Source: JBBQYD01 sp942493075
Lineage (GTDB): Bacteria; Verrucomicrobiota; Verrucomicrobiia; Limisphaerales; UBA8199
Assembly: GCA_942493075.1 (NCBI GenBank)
Contig: OW818681.1
Span: forward strand, 806,001 to 870,000
Reading direction: 5' to 3'
Length of the DNA: 64,000 bases
This document shows positions 24,960-35,100 of the stretch, one piece after another (position 1 is the stretch's first letter; each line of letters starts with the position of its first letter). A program made the translations under genes and the position numbers. The notes beneath the pieces were generated by a model that was given only the letters and a program-made list of their open reading frames with translations, did not search any database and was not told where the DNA came from.

Positions 24960-25454
24960 ATGACGAACAGCCCCCATGGAAGCAAGATTCAAGGTTGGAG
25001 TTCCATTCTGGGTTTGCTGGGCTGGCTGGCTCTCTGCTGGGCCGTGGCCAGCTTCGGGGCGGTGTCCAAGCCGGGAGCCTGGTACGCTGAGCTGACCAAG
25101 CCAGCCTGGAATCCACCGAGTTGGGTTTTTGGACCGGTCTGGTCCACGCTTTACACGCTTATGGGCATCTCCGCCTGGCGGGTGTGGCGCGAAGGTGGTT
25201 TCGAAGCGCGGCTCCTGCCGCTCGCTTTATTCATCGCGCAATTAGCCGTGAATGGTCTCTGGTCATGGCTCTTCTTCGGACTGCACCAACCGCTGTTGGC
25301 CTTCGTTGATATCGTAGCACTGTGGGTTTTGCTGCTGGGCACCATTGTGACGTTTTGGGGTGTTTGCAGGTTCGCAGCCTGGTTGCTCGTTCCTTACCTG
25401 GCCTGGATTATCTTTGCCGGCTGCTTGAACTTCGCCCTTTGGAGGCTGAATTAA
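24960..25454 (+). CDS. tspO: TspO/MBR-family tryptophan-rich membrane protein
   Basis: A 164-residue five-helix membrane protein of the translocator/TspO family. It shows the hallmark loop WYAELTKPAWNPPSWVFGPV with the following TLYTLMGISAW helix, then NGLWSWLFFGLHQP and the final LAWIIFAGCLNFALWRLN. TspO proteins bind porphyrins and act in oxygen- or light-related stress. The stop codon overlaps the photolyase start by one base (TAATG), so the pair is translationally coupled. An overlapping ATG at 24956 opens another frame with a plausible-looking N-terminus (MNDEQPPWKQ) but lacks TspO motifs. Confidence 0.9.
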   Translation: MTNSPHGSKIQGWSSILGLLGWLALCWAVASFGAVSKPGAWYAELTKPAWNPPSWVFGPVWSTLYTLMGISAWRVWREGGFEARLLPLALFIAQLAVNGLWSWLFFGLHQPLLAFVDIVALWVLLLGTIVTFWGVCRFAAWLLVPYLAWIIFAGCLNFALWRLN

Positions 25455-26887
25455 TGAGCGTTTCGCGCGGAGGCACCCTGGTTTGGTTCAGGCAAGACCT
25501 GCGGATAGCTGATAACCCCGCCCTGGACGCGGCTTGTCGGGCAGGTGAACCAATCACCCCAGTGTATATATGGGGACCGGAAGAAGAGGGGGATTGGGCT
25601 CCTGGTGCCGCTTCAAAATGGTGGCTCCATCATTCCCTCGGATCGCTGGGCTCGGAGCTCAAACGGCTCGGAACGGGACTGGTGCTCGGTCGTGGTGCGG
25701 CTCATGAGGTGTTGCTGAAGCTGTTGCACGAGACCGGGGCGCGCCGGGTGGTTTGGAACCGGCGTTACGAGCCGTATGCCCGAGCCAGAGATGAAAAGGT
25801 CGAAGCCACTCTTCAAGCAGCAGGCTATGAAACCGAAAGCTTTAACTCAGCGCTCTTACACGAGCCATGGTTGATCCAGAACCGCAGCGGTAAACCATTC
25901 CAGGTTTTCACGCCGTTCTGGAAGACCTGCATGGCCGCAGGCGAAAAACCTGAGCCCTTGCTCGCGCCGGGCGCATTGTCTGGCGTTACAAAAGCCCCAA
26001 CCTCACTGAAATTGGAAGAGTTGGATTTGCTGCCAAAGCTGAATTGGGCTGATGGCTTTACGAACGTGTGGCAGCCGGGTGAGAGGGGAGCATGGCGTGC
26101 GCTGGACCAGTTCCAGGAGCAGGCCTTCGAAGGATATAGCAACGGCCGGAATCGCCCGGATCAACCGGGGACCTCCCGGCTATCGCCGCACCTGCATTTT
26201 GGTGAGATTAGCCCCCGTCAAATCTGGGCGAAGATCGCTGGGGAAAGGGCGAAGGCCGGTGCTGTTGGCTGGGAGCGGAATCAGTTTTTAACGGAGCTAG
26301 GCTGGCGAGAGTTTGCGTATCACTTGCTTTACCATTTTCCGGACACGATCAATCAGCCATTGAGAAGCGAGTTTCGCAACTTCCCATGGCGCGAGGATCA
26401 ACAGCTCCTGCAATCGTGGCAACGTGGCCAGACAGGAGTGCCGCTGGTAGATGCCGGGCTGCGCGAACTGTGGCAGACCGGCTGGATGCATAACCGGGTG
26501 CGCATGGTAGTGGGCTCGTTCCTTGTGAAAAACCTGCTCATACAATGGCAGGAGGGGGCTCGCTGGTTCTGGGATACATTGGTGGATGCCGATCTGGCAA
26601 GTAACACCTTGGGGTGGCAATGGGTGGCAGGGTGCGGCGCCGACGCGGCACCCTACTTCAGGGTGTTCAACCCGGTGCTCCAGGGAGAGAAGTTCGACCC
26701 GGAAGGGCTCTACGTCCGAAAGTACGTGTCTGAGTTGAACAAAGTGCCGGATCGCTGGGTTCACCAGCCGTGGCTCGCTCCCGGCGACAGACTGCAGGGG
26801 TCCGGGTATCCGGAGCCGATTACGAGTCTCTATGCGTCGCGCGAGACAGCTCTCGCCGCCTACGCCAGGATGAAAGGGCGGGGCTGA
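25454..26887 (+). CDS. phr: Class I DNA photolyase (deoxyribodipyrimidine photo-lyase)
   Basis: A 477-residue protein from the ATG overlapping the tspO stop; the upstream in-frame start at 25322 would lie inside tspO. The N-terminal antenna domain begins GGTLVWFRQDLRIADNPAL. The FAD-binding helical domain shows GTSRLSPHLHFGEISPRQIW, the ELGWREFAYHLLYHFP helix, the MHNRVRMVVGSFLVKNLLI motif and DADLASNTLGWQWVAGCGAD, all typical of CPD photolyases including the FAD-contacting Asn/Arg residues. It repairs UV pyrimidine dimers using blue light. Pairing with TspO makes a small photoprotection operon, ended by a strong hairpin. Confidence 0.93.
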   Translation: MSVSRGGTLVWFRQDLRIADNPALDAACRAGEPITPVYIWGPEEEGDWAPGAASKWWLHHSLGSLGSELKRLGTGLVLGRGAAHEVLLKLLHETGARRVVWNRRYEPYARARDEKVEATLQAAGYETESFNSALLHEPWLIQNRSGKPFQVFTPFWKTCMAAGEKPEPLLAPGALSGVTKAPTSLKLEELDLLPKLNWADGFTNVWQPGERGAWRALDQFQEQAFEGYSNGRNRPDQPGTSRLSPHLHFGEISPRQIWAKIAGERAKAGAVGWERNQFLTELGWREFAYHLLYHFPDTINQPLRSEFRNFPWREDQQLLQSWQRGQTGVPLVDAGLRELWQTGWMHNRVRMVVGSFLVKNLLIQWQEGARWFWDTLVDADLASNTLGWQWVAGCGADAAPYFRVFNPVLQGEKFDPEGLYVRKYVSELNKVPDRWVHQPWLAPGDRLQGSGYPEPITSLYASRETALAAYARMKGRG

Positions 26888-26907
26888 CCTGCTAATGTGG
26901 TACAAAG

Positions 26908-26940
26908 CAAAAGCGCCGAACCAGAGGCTCGGCGCTTTTG
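26908..26940. terminator. Bidirectional intrinsic terminator
   Basis: CAAAAGCGCCGA pairs perfectly with TCGGCGCTTTTG around a 9-nt loop. The A-run on one side and T-run on the other make it work both ways, between the convergent photolyase and LysR genes. Confidence 0.9.
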
Positions 26941-26952
26941 AAAACAAACCGA

Positions 26953-27834
26953 TTACGGATTCTCTTTGAGCAGTGCGATGAATTGCTTAATCGCAGGGGA
27001 GAGGACCTTATTCTTCTTGTGGATCAATGCCACCGGGCGGAAATGATCGCCGTCGTCGATCTTGATCGCAGCGAGGGTTTCATTGACCACTTCCTGGCGG
27101 ATCGTCTCGTAAGGAACAATGGCGACGCCCGAGTCGATTTCCACAGCGCGCTTCACGGTCTCCACATTGTCGAACTCCATCACGTGCTCGACGCTCACGC
27201 CATGATCCTTGAGAATTTTGTCGAGTGCTTTGCGAGTCGGGATATCCTTTTCGAAGCTGACAAATTTGCAGCCGTTCAGCGTCTTGAGCTTGATGCTCTT
27301 GGATTTGGCGAACGGATGGTGCGGGTTGCAGATCAGCACCAGAGGATCCTTGCGAATTTGGATCACTTCCAGCTTGGCATCGCGCACCGGGTAAGCCACC
27401 AGGCCCAGGTCAACCACATTTCCCAGCACATCCTCGTAAACCAGATCGTGACGGCGATACTCGACATGCACGTTGACGGTGGGATAGGCCTTGAGGAACT
27501 TCTTCAGGTAAGGCGGCAGAACGTGCAGCCCCAGGCTGTAGATCGTGGCCAGACGAATATTACCCGAAATAATCTCTTTGATTTCCTGGAGCTTGCTGTG
27601 CAACGCATCATAGGTTTGCAGCACTTGCTTTGCATAATCATACAGCACTTCGCCCTCAGCCGTTAGACGGAAATTCTTCTTGCTGCGCTCGATCAGCAGG
27701 CTTTTGAATTGGCGTTCGAGGGAAGAAATCGTCTGGCTGACCGCGGATTGAGTCACACCATTGATCTGGGCCGCTTTGGTGAAACTCTCCGTCTCTGTCA
27801 GGTCGCAAAAAACTTTCAGACTTTCTATTTGCAT
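26953..27834 (-). CDS. LysR-family transcriptional regulator
   Basis: A 293-residue regulator. The N-terminal winged helix-turn-helix is clear: LKVFCDLTETESFTKAAQ, then TQSAVSQTISSLERQFKSLL. The co-inducer-binding domain follows (IYSLGLHVLPPYLKKFLKAYP, DLGLVAYPV, VEIDSGVAIVPYETIRQE). It is most like the CysB/CbbR group by eye; the effector is unknown. It is convergent with the TspO-photolyase operon and separated from it by a shared terminator, so it is not obviously their regulator. The 128 bp upstream, before the phosphatase gene, would contain its own promoter. Confidence 0.88.
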   Translation of the reverse strand: MQIESLKVFCDLTETESFTKAAQINGVTQSAVSQTISSLERQFKSLLIERSKKNFRLTAEGEVLYDYAKQVLQTYDALHSKLQEIKEIISGNIRLATIYSLGLHVLPPYLKKFLKAYPTVNVHVEYRRHDLVYEDVLGNVVDLGLVAYPVRDAKLEVIQIRKDPLVLICNPHHPFAKSKSIKLKTLNGCKFVSFEKDIPTRKALDKILKDHGVSVEHVMEFDNVETVKRAVEIDSGVAIVPYETIRQEVVNETLAAIKIDDGDHFRPVALIHKKNKVLSPAIKQFIALLKENP

Positions 27835-27962
27835 AAGCGAATTAAATAGGAAAACACGGGCTGGGTCAACAAGCAGCTTACATTTCCATTAAAAATTTCT
27901 ACACACGAAATAAGTGGAGCGCAATCAGCCTCAAAAGCGGAAGCATCGGAAATGCTCGAAAT

Positions 27963-28655
27963 TCACTGAATTTTCAACAATTCGCTGAGTTCGGTCAATC
28001 GGGCGATCTCAAACTGGATGGGCGGATGGGCAGGCCGGGGCAGTCCCGTGGGATTGAACCAGCATGCGTGGGCACCGAAACTGATCGCCCCGGTAATATC
28101 AGAATTCCAATTATCTCCGATCATCAGTGCGCGTTCGGGTGCAGGCCGCCCCATTAACTGAAAGGCATGCTCAAAGAACGGGGTGCCGGGCTTTGCTGCG
28201 CCGATTTCCTCCGAAATGACCAGCACTGAGAAGAATTTGCTAATCGTAGAGTGAGCCAGGCGCGTCCGCTGAACTAGGCTCAGGCCGTTGGTGAGCAGAG
28301 CCAGGCGGAAACGCGGTGCGCAGGTCCTTATCAGCTCCTCAGCGCCTTCCATCAAATCGGAAGCGTGCGCCAGATGATCTAGGTAACGGTGGCTGAACTC
28401 CTCGGCGGGCAGAGCCAGTCCCAGAGCGCCGAGCAGGAGTTCGAAGCGGCGCACTTTGAGCACGCTTGGCTTTATCAGGCCTCGCTCAAGTTCCTGCCAT
28501 AGATCGCGATTGATGGCTCGGTAGGCCGCAAGCATCTCCGCGGAGAAACTCACCCCGGCCTCGGCGAATGACCTCCCCAAAGCAGACGCCTCCGCCCGGT
28601 CATAATCAAAGAGCGTGCCGTCCGCATCAAAAAGCAGCCAATCGTATGATTGCAT
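27963..28655 (-). CDS. HAD-superfamily hydrolase, YjjG-like
   Basis: A 230-residue HAD phosphatase with all motifs: I LLFDADGTLFDY (Asp nucleophile and Asp general acid), II LLTNG, III with the lysine in AAKPG, IV MIGDNWNSDI. An alpha-helical C1 cap lies between residues about 20 and 100. Length and motif spacing fit the YjjG pyrimidine 5'-nucleotidase group, which removes non-canonical nucleotides; this specificity is tentative. It is divergent from the sialidase-like gene, with an imperfect inverted repeat near 28708-28740 in the shared promoter region. Confidence 0.85.
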   Translation of the reverse strand: MQSYDWLLFDADGTLFDYDRAEASALGRSFAEAGVSFSAEMLAAYRAINRDLWQELERGLIKPSVLKVRRFELLLGALGLALPAEEFSHRYLDHLAHASDLMEGAEELIRTCAPRFRLALLTNGLSLVQRTRLAHSTISKFFSVLVISEEIGAAKPGTPFFEHAFQLMGRPAPERALMIGDNWNSDITGAISFGAHACWFNPTGLPRPAHPPIQFEIARLTELSELLKIQ

Positions 28656-28787
28656 GCAACGACATTAGGCAGCGGGGACGCAAACAGCCAGCGCACAAAA
28701 GGGTCAGTCCGATAATCGTACGAAACGATCGTCGGACCCTCCATGATAGGCCTTTCCATTCATTTCTTTCGCACTAAAATCGCATCA

Positions 28788-30047
28788 ATGCTCAAGCGTT
28801 TCTTTTTCCTTCTGGCAGCTTGGTTGCCGATCGTGGCTTGCGTTCCGGTTGTAGTTGCGGAAACAAAGACCGGGAGCGTCCCGGGTACGGTAGTTCACCA
28901 TAGTCCAGCGTCCAGCGGCCTATACATTGGTTCACCGAGCCTGGCTTTGCTAACCAATGGCGATTACCTGGTTTCGCATGACTACTTCGGGCCGAAGAGC
29001 GCCGAGCACGAGTGCCCAACCGTGCAGCTTTTCCATTCCAAAGACAAAGGCGAATCCTGGGCGAAGGTTAGCGAACTCAAATGCCTGTTCTGGCATCAAC
29101 TCTTTGTTCATCGAGGCCAGGTGTATCTGATGGGCACAGATAGACATCACGGTCGGATTGTCATGCGCCGTTCCAAGGACCAGGGGAGAACCTGGAGCGA
29201 GCCATCGGATACCAGCACAGGGTTGCTGACCCCTGAAGGGCAGTTCCACACAGCACCTATGCCGATCGTGGAGCACGATGGAAGATTGTGGCGGGCATTC
29301 GAAGACGCCATGGGCGGGACAAAGTGGGGAGAACGTTATCGCGCCGGCATGCTCTCTGTTCCCGTGGACGCGGATCTTTTGAAGGCGGGGAACTGGACGT
29401 TTAGCAACTTTCTTCCGCGAAAGACGGAGTGGCTCAGTGGAAAGTTCCAGGCATGGCTGGAAGGGAATGCAGTCGTTACCCCTGATGGGAACGTGGCGGA
29501 TATTCTCCGGGTCCAGACTCCGGAATATCCGGAGCGTGCTGCCATTGTAAATATCAGTGCCGATGGAAAAACGGCTTCCTTCGATCCAGCGACCGGGTTC
29601 ATTGATTTTCCGGGCGGCGGAAAGAAGTTCGTGATTCGTTACGATGCTCAATCCAAAGCCTATTGGGCTCTGGCGACACCGGTCCTGGAAGCCTTCAAGA
29701 CAAACGGCGTTCCCGGTAGCGTCCGCAATACGCTGGCGTTGCTCCGTTCGGATAACCTGCGCCAGTGGGAAACTCGATGCATCCTGCTGCACCATCCGGA
29801 TACCCGGAAGCACGGGTTTCAATACCCCGATTGGCATTTCGAAGGGGACGACCTTGTCGCGCTCGTTCGCACCGCTTATGACGACGAAGAGGGTGGGGCG
29901 CGTAATAATCACGACGCGAACTACCTCACCTTCCATCGGTTCAAGGGTTTCAGATCGTTAGGTATGGGGGACTCCGTGCCAGTCACAACACCACAGCCTT
30001 CAACCGGCAAAAAGGCAGGATCCGTTAAAGCTGGTCCGAAGCCCTGA
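28788..30047 (+). CDS. Exported sialidase-like six-bladed propeller protein
   Basis: A 419-residue protein from the ATG at 28788, giving a signal peptide (MLKRFFFLLAAWLPIVAC) that may be a lipoprotein signal. The rest resembles an exo-sialidase/BNR propeller: Asp-box-like turns SKDKGESW and SKDQGRTW, a GQFHTAPMPIVEHDGRLWRAF strand pair and DNLRQWETR. Catalytic residues of true sialidases are not all evident, so it may be a non-catalytic or different glycosidase relative. The YidR-like gene begins 44 bp downstream on the same strand and they are probably co-transcribed. Confidence 0.65.
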   Translation: MLKRFFFLLAAWLPIVACVPVVVAETKTGSVPGTVVHHSPASSGLYIGSPSLALLTNGDYLVSHDYFGPKSAEHECPTVQLFHSKDKGESWAKVSELKCLFWHQLFVHRGQVYLMGTDRHHGRIVMRRSKDQGRTWSEPSDTSTGLLTPEGQFHTAPMPIVEHDGRLWRAFEDAMGGTKWGERYRAGMLSVPVDADLLKAGNWTFSNFLPRKTEWLSGKFQAWLEGNAVVTPDGNVADILRVQTPEYPERAAIVNISADGKTASFDPATGFIDFPGGGKKFVIRYDAQSKAYWALATPVLEAFKTNGVPGSVRNTLALLRSDNLRQWETRCILLHHPDTRKHGFQYPDWHFEGDDLVALVRTAYDDEEGGARNNHDANYLTFHRFKGFRSLGMGDSVPVTTPQPSTGKKAGSVKAGPKP

Positions 30048-30090
30048 AGATGGGGCAACGCGAAGCTCCATCATTCCGATTGCACGGACC

Positions 30091-31422
30091 ATGAACAGAA
30101 CTGCCGCAGCCTCTCGGTTATCAATCGGACGTCAGATTACGGGCGGAGCCGGTGGGCGCATTCTGACTAACATTGGAGTCTGGTCCCCGGACAGTGAGTG
30201 GATTGTGTATGACGTCCGTTCAGATCCAGCCGGTGAGAAGTTTGATGGTGATCGGATCGAAATGGTGCACTGGCAAACCGGTGAAGTGCGCGTTTTGTAT
30301 CAGGCACAGCATGATGCGAGATGCGGTGTCGTGACCTTTCATCCCTACGAGTTTAAAGTGGTTTTCATCCTCGGACCGGAGCATCCCACTTCCGACTGGC
30401 AGTACAACGCCTATCATCGCCAGGGCGTTATCGTGGACCTTAAAGCTCCGAATCGAGCGGTGAACCTCGACGCCCGGGATTTGGTGCCTCCTTTCACGCC
30501 GGGAGCCCTGCGTGGTGGTTCACATGTTCATGTGTGGTCCCCCGCCGGTGATTGGGCGAGTTTTACCTATGAAGATCATGTGCTCTCGGCGGTGTCTCAG
30601 GAAACCTCGACGCAGCATGTGAATCTCCGAAATGTAGGAGTCAGCGCGCCTTACGGAAAGGTGCAGGTTAACCGTGGTCATCCCAGAAACCATGATGGCG
30701 ATTATTTTTCTGTCCTGGTTACGCGGACTACGGCCAATCCCAGGCCCGGATCAGATGAGATCAAGCGCGCCTTTGAGGAAGGATGGGTTGGAGTGGACGG
30801 CTACGTCCGTTCAGACGGTTCGCGCCAGAAACGTGCGTTAGCCTTTCAAGGTAACGTTGTGAGCGCCTCTGGTGAGACGCTTTCGGAGATGTTTATCGTC
30901 GATCTTCCTGATCGGCTCGATGTTCCGGGAGATGGCCCTTTGGCCGGTACCGAATCGTTGCGTCCATCCCCGCCGCAAGGAGCTGTTCAGCGCCGCCTGA
31001 CTCGCACTGAGAACCGGCGTTATCCCGGTCTGCAAGGGCCGCGGCATTGGTTGCGCAGTTCACCTGAAGGTTCGCAAATCGCCTTCCTAATGAAAGATGA
31101 TGAAGGAATCGCGCAACTCTGGGCGGTTTCTCCTAACGGCGGCGAGCCAAGCCAACTGACTCACAACAAATACCCGGTCGCTTCCGCGTTTAGCTGGTCG
31201 CCAGACGGTCGATCCATCGCTCATGTGATGGACGGCAGCGTCTGTCTAACAGAGGTTGCGACCGGCGAAACCCGGCGGTTGACCGCTCCGGACCGCAGTG
31301 AAACAGGCCCGCGCCCAGAAGCTTGCGTGTTCTCACCTGATGGCGAAAAGATTGCCTATGTGTGCCATTTGGCTCGGGTGGACGGGTCGCACAACCAAGT
31401 TTTCGTTGTAGAGACAAAGTAG
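30091..31422 (+). CDS. DUF3748/YidR-like TolB-type propeller protein
   Basis: A 443-residue protein resembling E. coli YidR (DUF3748): the beginning RQITGGAGGRILTNIGVWSPDSEWIVYD, then GVVTFHPYEFKVVFILGPEHP and the GGSHVHVWSPAGDWASFTYEDHVLS stretch with NVGVSAPYG. WSPDGRSIAHV and FSPDGEKIAYVC near the end are PD40 (TolB) propeller blades. No signal peptide is evident, so it is probably cytoplasmic. Function of the family is unknown. Co-transcription with a sialidase-like protein hints at sugar or sialic-acid metabolism. Confidence 0.7.
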   Translation: MNRTAAASRLSIGRQITGGAGGRILTNIGVWSPDSEWIVYDVRSDPAGEKFDGDRIEMVHWQTGEVRVLYQAQHDARCGVVTFHPYEFKVVFILGPEHPTSDWQYNAYHRQGVIVDLKAPNRAVNLDARDLVPPFTPGALRGGSHVHVWSPAGDWASFTYEDHVLSAVSQETSTQHVNLRNVGVSAPYGKVQVNRGHPRNHDGDYFSVLVTRTTANPRPGSDEIKRAFEEGWVGVDGYVRSDGSRQKRALAFQGNVVSASGETLSEMFIVDLPDRLDVPGDGPLAGTESLRPSPPQGAVQRRLTRTENRRYPGLQGPRHWLRSSPEGSQIAFLMKDDEGIAQLWAVSPNGGEPSQLTHNKYPVASAFSWSPDGRSIAHVMDGSVCLTEVATGETRRLTAPDRSETGPRPEACVFSPDGEKIAYVCHLARVDGSHNQVFVVETK

Positions 31423-31440
31423 AAGAGCCGTCCGGCTGTT

Positions 31441-32091
31441 TTAATCAAAGTGTATGATCCCGCGTTGGGCAGCGGTGACGACCGCTTGTGTGCGATCGAT
31501 GACGTTGAGCTTTTCGAAGATATTCTTGATGTGAATTTTCACCGTGGGCTCAGCAATGCCAAGCTTGGCGCCGATTTCTTTATTTCGCAGCCCCTTGGCA
31601 ATCAGCTTCAGCACATCGAGTTCCCGCGCGCTGAGTTCCACTCGCGGGAGGAATTGGGCGAGCCGGGCGGAAACCGCCGGGGGGATTTGCCGCCGGCCTG
31701 CGTGAACCTCACGGATTACGCGCAATAGATCTTCGCCCAGCATTTCCTTGAGCAGGTACGCCTGAGCTCCCGCCTCCAAAGCCCGGTAGATATCTTCATC
31801 GCCCTCATAGGTGGTCAGGACTACGATTCGGGCACCGGGGAACTCCCTGCGAATGGCCACGGTTGCCTCCACTCCACCCATGCCGGGCAGGCGCAGGTCC
31901 ATAAGCACAACGTCCGGTTGGTGCTTCCGGTATTCATCGATGGCGGTCTGTCCGTCCCCTGCCTCAGCGACAATCACCATGTCACTTTGGGTTCCTATCA
32001 TTGCGGCCAATCCTTCGCGCATGATCGGGTGATCGTCCACCGACATGATGCGGATGGGCTTCGAATGAGGGGCGGTTTGTTCTGTGGGCAT
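31441..32091 (-). CDS. NarL/FixJ-type response regulator
   Basis: A 216-residue response regulator: receiver domain 13-130 with the acidic pair in VDDHP, phospho-acceptor Asp65 (VVLMDLRLPG), Thr in LTTYEG and Lys in YLLKEM; then a LuxR-type helix-turn-helix (LSARELDVLKLIAKGLRNKEIGAKLGIAEPTVKIHIKNIFEKL). It is encoded 44 bp downstream of the propeller sensor kinase on the same strand and is almost certainly its partner. Target genes are unknown; the secreted hydrolase upstream in the same operon is a candidate. Confidence 0.93.
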   Translation of the reverse strand: MPTEQTAPHSKPIRIMSVDDHPIMREGLAAMIGTQSDMVIVAEAGDGQTAIDEYRKHQPDVVLMDLRLPGMGGVEATVAIRREFPGARIVVLTTYEGDEDIYRALEAGAQAYLLKEMLGEDLLRVIREVHAGRRQIPPAVSARLAQFLPRVELSARELDVLKLIAKGLRNKEIGAKLGIAEPTVKIHIKNIFEKLNVIDRTQAVVTAAQRGIIHFD

Positions 32092-32135
32092 GGTTGCTGG
32101 ATCGGCTTTGATTACATAGTGAATTTAGTGGCGCA

Positions 32136-35100
32136 TCAAGCCCGGACAATGACAATTATTTCGGTGTGTTCGCCGGGGCGGCTTTTGATCGCCACCGTTC
32201 CGCCCAAAATAGCGGCCCGGTCTCGAATGCCCGCCAGCCCCTGGTGTTCCCGTTGCGCAACGGGGACATGGTCGGGATCGAAACCTCGGCCATCGTCTTT
32301 GACCCGCAGTGCGACGTTGCGTTCTTCGAATGTGATCTGAATATCGATGCTGCGCGCCTGGGCATGTTTGACGGCGTTGGTTATAGCTTCCTCTCCGATG
32401 CGCAACAAATTGAATTCGACCACTCCAGAGAGTTCGCGGGGTTTCCCGATGACATTGAAATTCAAATGCAGTTTCTTGTCGGCGACCAACTGCTCGGCAG
32501 CTTGTGCCAGCGCGGAGGCCAGGTCCTGCGCTTCTTCCAGCCGCGGAGAGCGCAATGCCCAGACGGAGCTTCTGGATTCGGCCAGGCACTGGTCCGCTTG
32601 CTGAATGACCTTTGCCAACTGTTCCTTGGCAGTGGCAGGGGATTGGGGCAAATGCTGGGAGAGCGCCCAAAGTTTCAGTCGGATGCCGGTGAACCCTTGC
32701 AGCAAAGTGTCATGCAATTCCTGGGCAATGCGCTTGCGTTCGTTCATTTGGGCCTCCAGCCGTGTGTTCATGTGAGCCTCGGCCAGTGCGGTAACACGTG
32801 CCATTTGCCAGCGGTACACGCCCCAGAACAATAGCAAACAGCAGCCTCCGGCCAGCGCGAAGAACCACCTGGTCTGGTACACAGCGGGACGGATAGAGAA
32901 ATCCCACGTGGCTCCTGCCTCCGCCCAAACCCCGTCGTTATTGCAGGCCGTGACGCGGAATCGATAGATCCCGGGACTCAAGTTTGGATAAGAGACCTGG
33001 CGCAATGCAGCGGCTTCGCGCCAGTCCTTGTCATGCCCTTCGAGGCAATACCGGAACCGGACTTTATCCGGATCAACGAGACTCAGGGCAGTGTAATCGA
33101 TCTTTATGTCCTTTGTTCCCGCGGGGAATCGGATGCCGGGCAGAGCTGCGACCGTTTTTCCGTCCACGATGGCTTGAACGATGTGGACCGGCGGCGGATT
33201 GGTGTTCAGGCGCATGCGATCCGGGTGGATCACCGTCAGACCTGCCGTCGTGGCAAACCAAAGCTTGCCGTCACCGGCTTTGGTCATAACGGGGAATGGA
33301 CGGCCCTGGCGCGGGAACCCGCGCAGGCCATCGGTTGCGTCGTAAACTTCGGCGCGGATGAGGTGCGGGGCATTCGTAATCGCGTGGTCCAGTTCGGTTG
33401 GTGAGACCCGGATAATAGAGGAGTGACCTGCCAGCCAAAAATCTCCGTTGCTGTCCTCACCAATCGTGCTGAGTTGATTGCTGGGAAGGCCATCCTGGAC
33501 CGTAAGAATCTCGAAATGGTCGCCCGCGAAGCGACTCAGTCCGCCGAGTCCGGCTACCCAAACCCGGCCTTTACGATCGCACAGCATGGCCATGACGCTT
33601 TGCAGCACGGTATAGCGGTGAAACTGCCCATTATCGTAAACACTCACGCTGCCGTCCTGAAAACCGAGCCAGACATGGCCTTGCGAATCCGTAATCGCGG
33701 CGTTGACCACTGAGGCGGGAAGCTGGTCGCTGTAAGGGAATATCCTGGGCTTGCCATTCACGACGCGGCACACGCCCTGGAATTGATCGCAGAGCCAGAG
33801 CCCGTCGGTCTTGTCCCGGGTCATGGCTGTCACATTATTCATCTCCAGCCCGCCATCGAGCTTGAGTGACGACCGCGATCCGTTTCTGAGCAATCCCACA
33901 CCGTTTTGAGCGGCAACCCACACCGTGCCCGGCGATTCAGTGTGAAAACTGTAAACCCCGCTGACCAGGCCCGGCCCGATCCAATCCAGGCCGAGAGTCT
34001 CGACCTGCTGCCCGTTGACCCGCTGCAGGCCTTGCTCCGAGCCGGTCCAAACGGCAGCGCCCGTATCAGATGTGACCATCAGGCGCTGGTCGAATGCCAG
34101 GCCTTCTCGAATAGAGAAGCTCGCAAGTTTGTTGTCATGGAAACGGTCCACGCCACCTGCCGAACCTACCCAGATCGTTCCTTCCCGGTCCTCAAACACA
34201 CAGGAGACAAAGTCGCTTGTGAGCCCGTCCTTCTCGGTGAAGCTATCCTGGATACGAGAGGCTCCGTTTGTCTGCAAGAGCATCGCACCTGAATCGGTGA
34301 AACGAATCAGCCCCCGGCCCACCGTGCAAATCCACACCGTCTCGTCCCGGTCAACCAGGAGGTCCTGTGCTTCAAGGGCCAGCCCGGGAGATTGAAGAAC
34401 AACCTTGCCCTGGTGCGCTGACAATGGCCGGATCGCCCCGGTGCTTTCTACAACCCAAATCCTCAGGTCGGGCCCCTCGCGCATTCGCGCAACAGTGCCC
34501 AGGTGGTCAGACAACAACTCAACTCGGGTTTGACCGCGGCGCAATGCGCCCAAAAGAGTGCCTCCAGCGACCGACGGATCATCGACCGCAAGCCAGAGGG
34601 TTCCGGCCCTGTCTTCCAGTTCGACGTGGACTTTGCCTGAAGGGAAGCCACTATCCCGGCCCACACTGTTCCATCGTCCGGCAACCAATTTGCCTATGCC
34701 TTTGGCTGTTCCAACCCAGATGGCACCATGCCGGTCCTCCAGAAGGGAAGTGACCTCACCTGGCGGCAGCCCGTCCGCTGCTGTGTACACGGTCAATTTG
34801 CCCTCATGAAGGCGGCTGACACCTTCGTTGTAGCCGATCCAAAGGCTGCCATCGCTGGTTGCGCACAAGGCATTGACCCCGGGGCCCGAAGTCTTTTCAT
34901 CCGGTTTTGGCTGCCACCGAGAGAAGCTGATCCCATCGAATTTGAAGAGCCCTTCGGCAGTGCCGATCCACAGGTAACCATCCTTGGTTTGTGTTATCCC
35001 AGTGACGCTGGCGATGCCGTGCTTCGGCCCCCAAGAGGAGTGAGCCAACTGCGTCATGGTCTCCAGAGGAGTGAGTCCCGGCGCCTGGGCAGCCCAAAGC

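Noticed and set aside
24956..25090. Alternative start of the tspO region giving MNDEQPPWKQ
   Set aside because: The frame lacks the TspO motifs and ends soon; the ATG at 24960 leads into the conserved protein. A frameshift near the N-terminus cannot be excluded.
26953..27834. LysR regulator as a PhcA homologue completing the Phc circuit
   Set aside because: PhcA is also LysR-type, but this protein looks like the CysB/CbbR group, is shorter, lies 22 kb away and is convergent with a photolyase operon.
32166..32834. Long plus-strand frame inside the sensor kinase gene
   Set aside because: It is antisense to well-conserved kinase motifs (ELHDTLLQG, KDDGRGF) and resembles no protein family.
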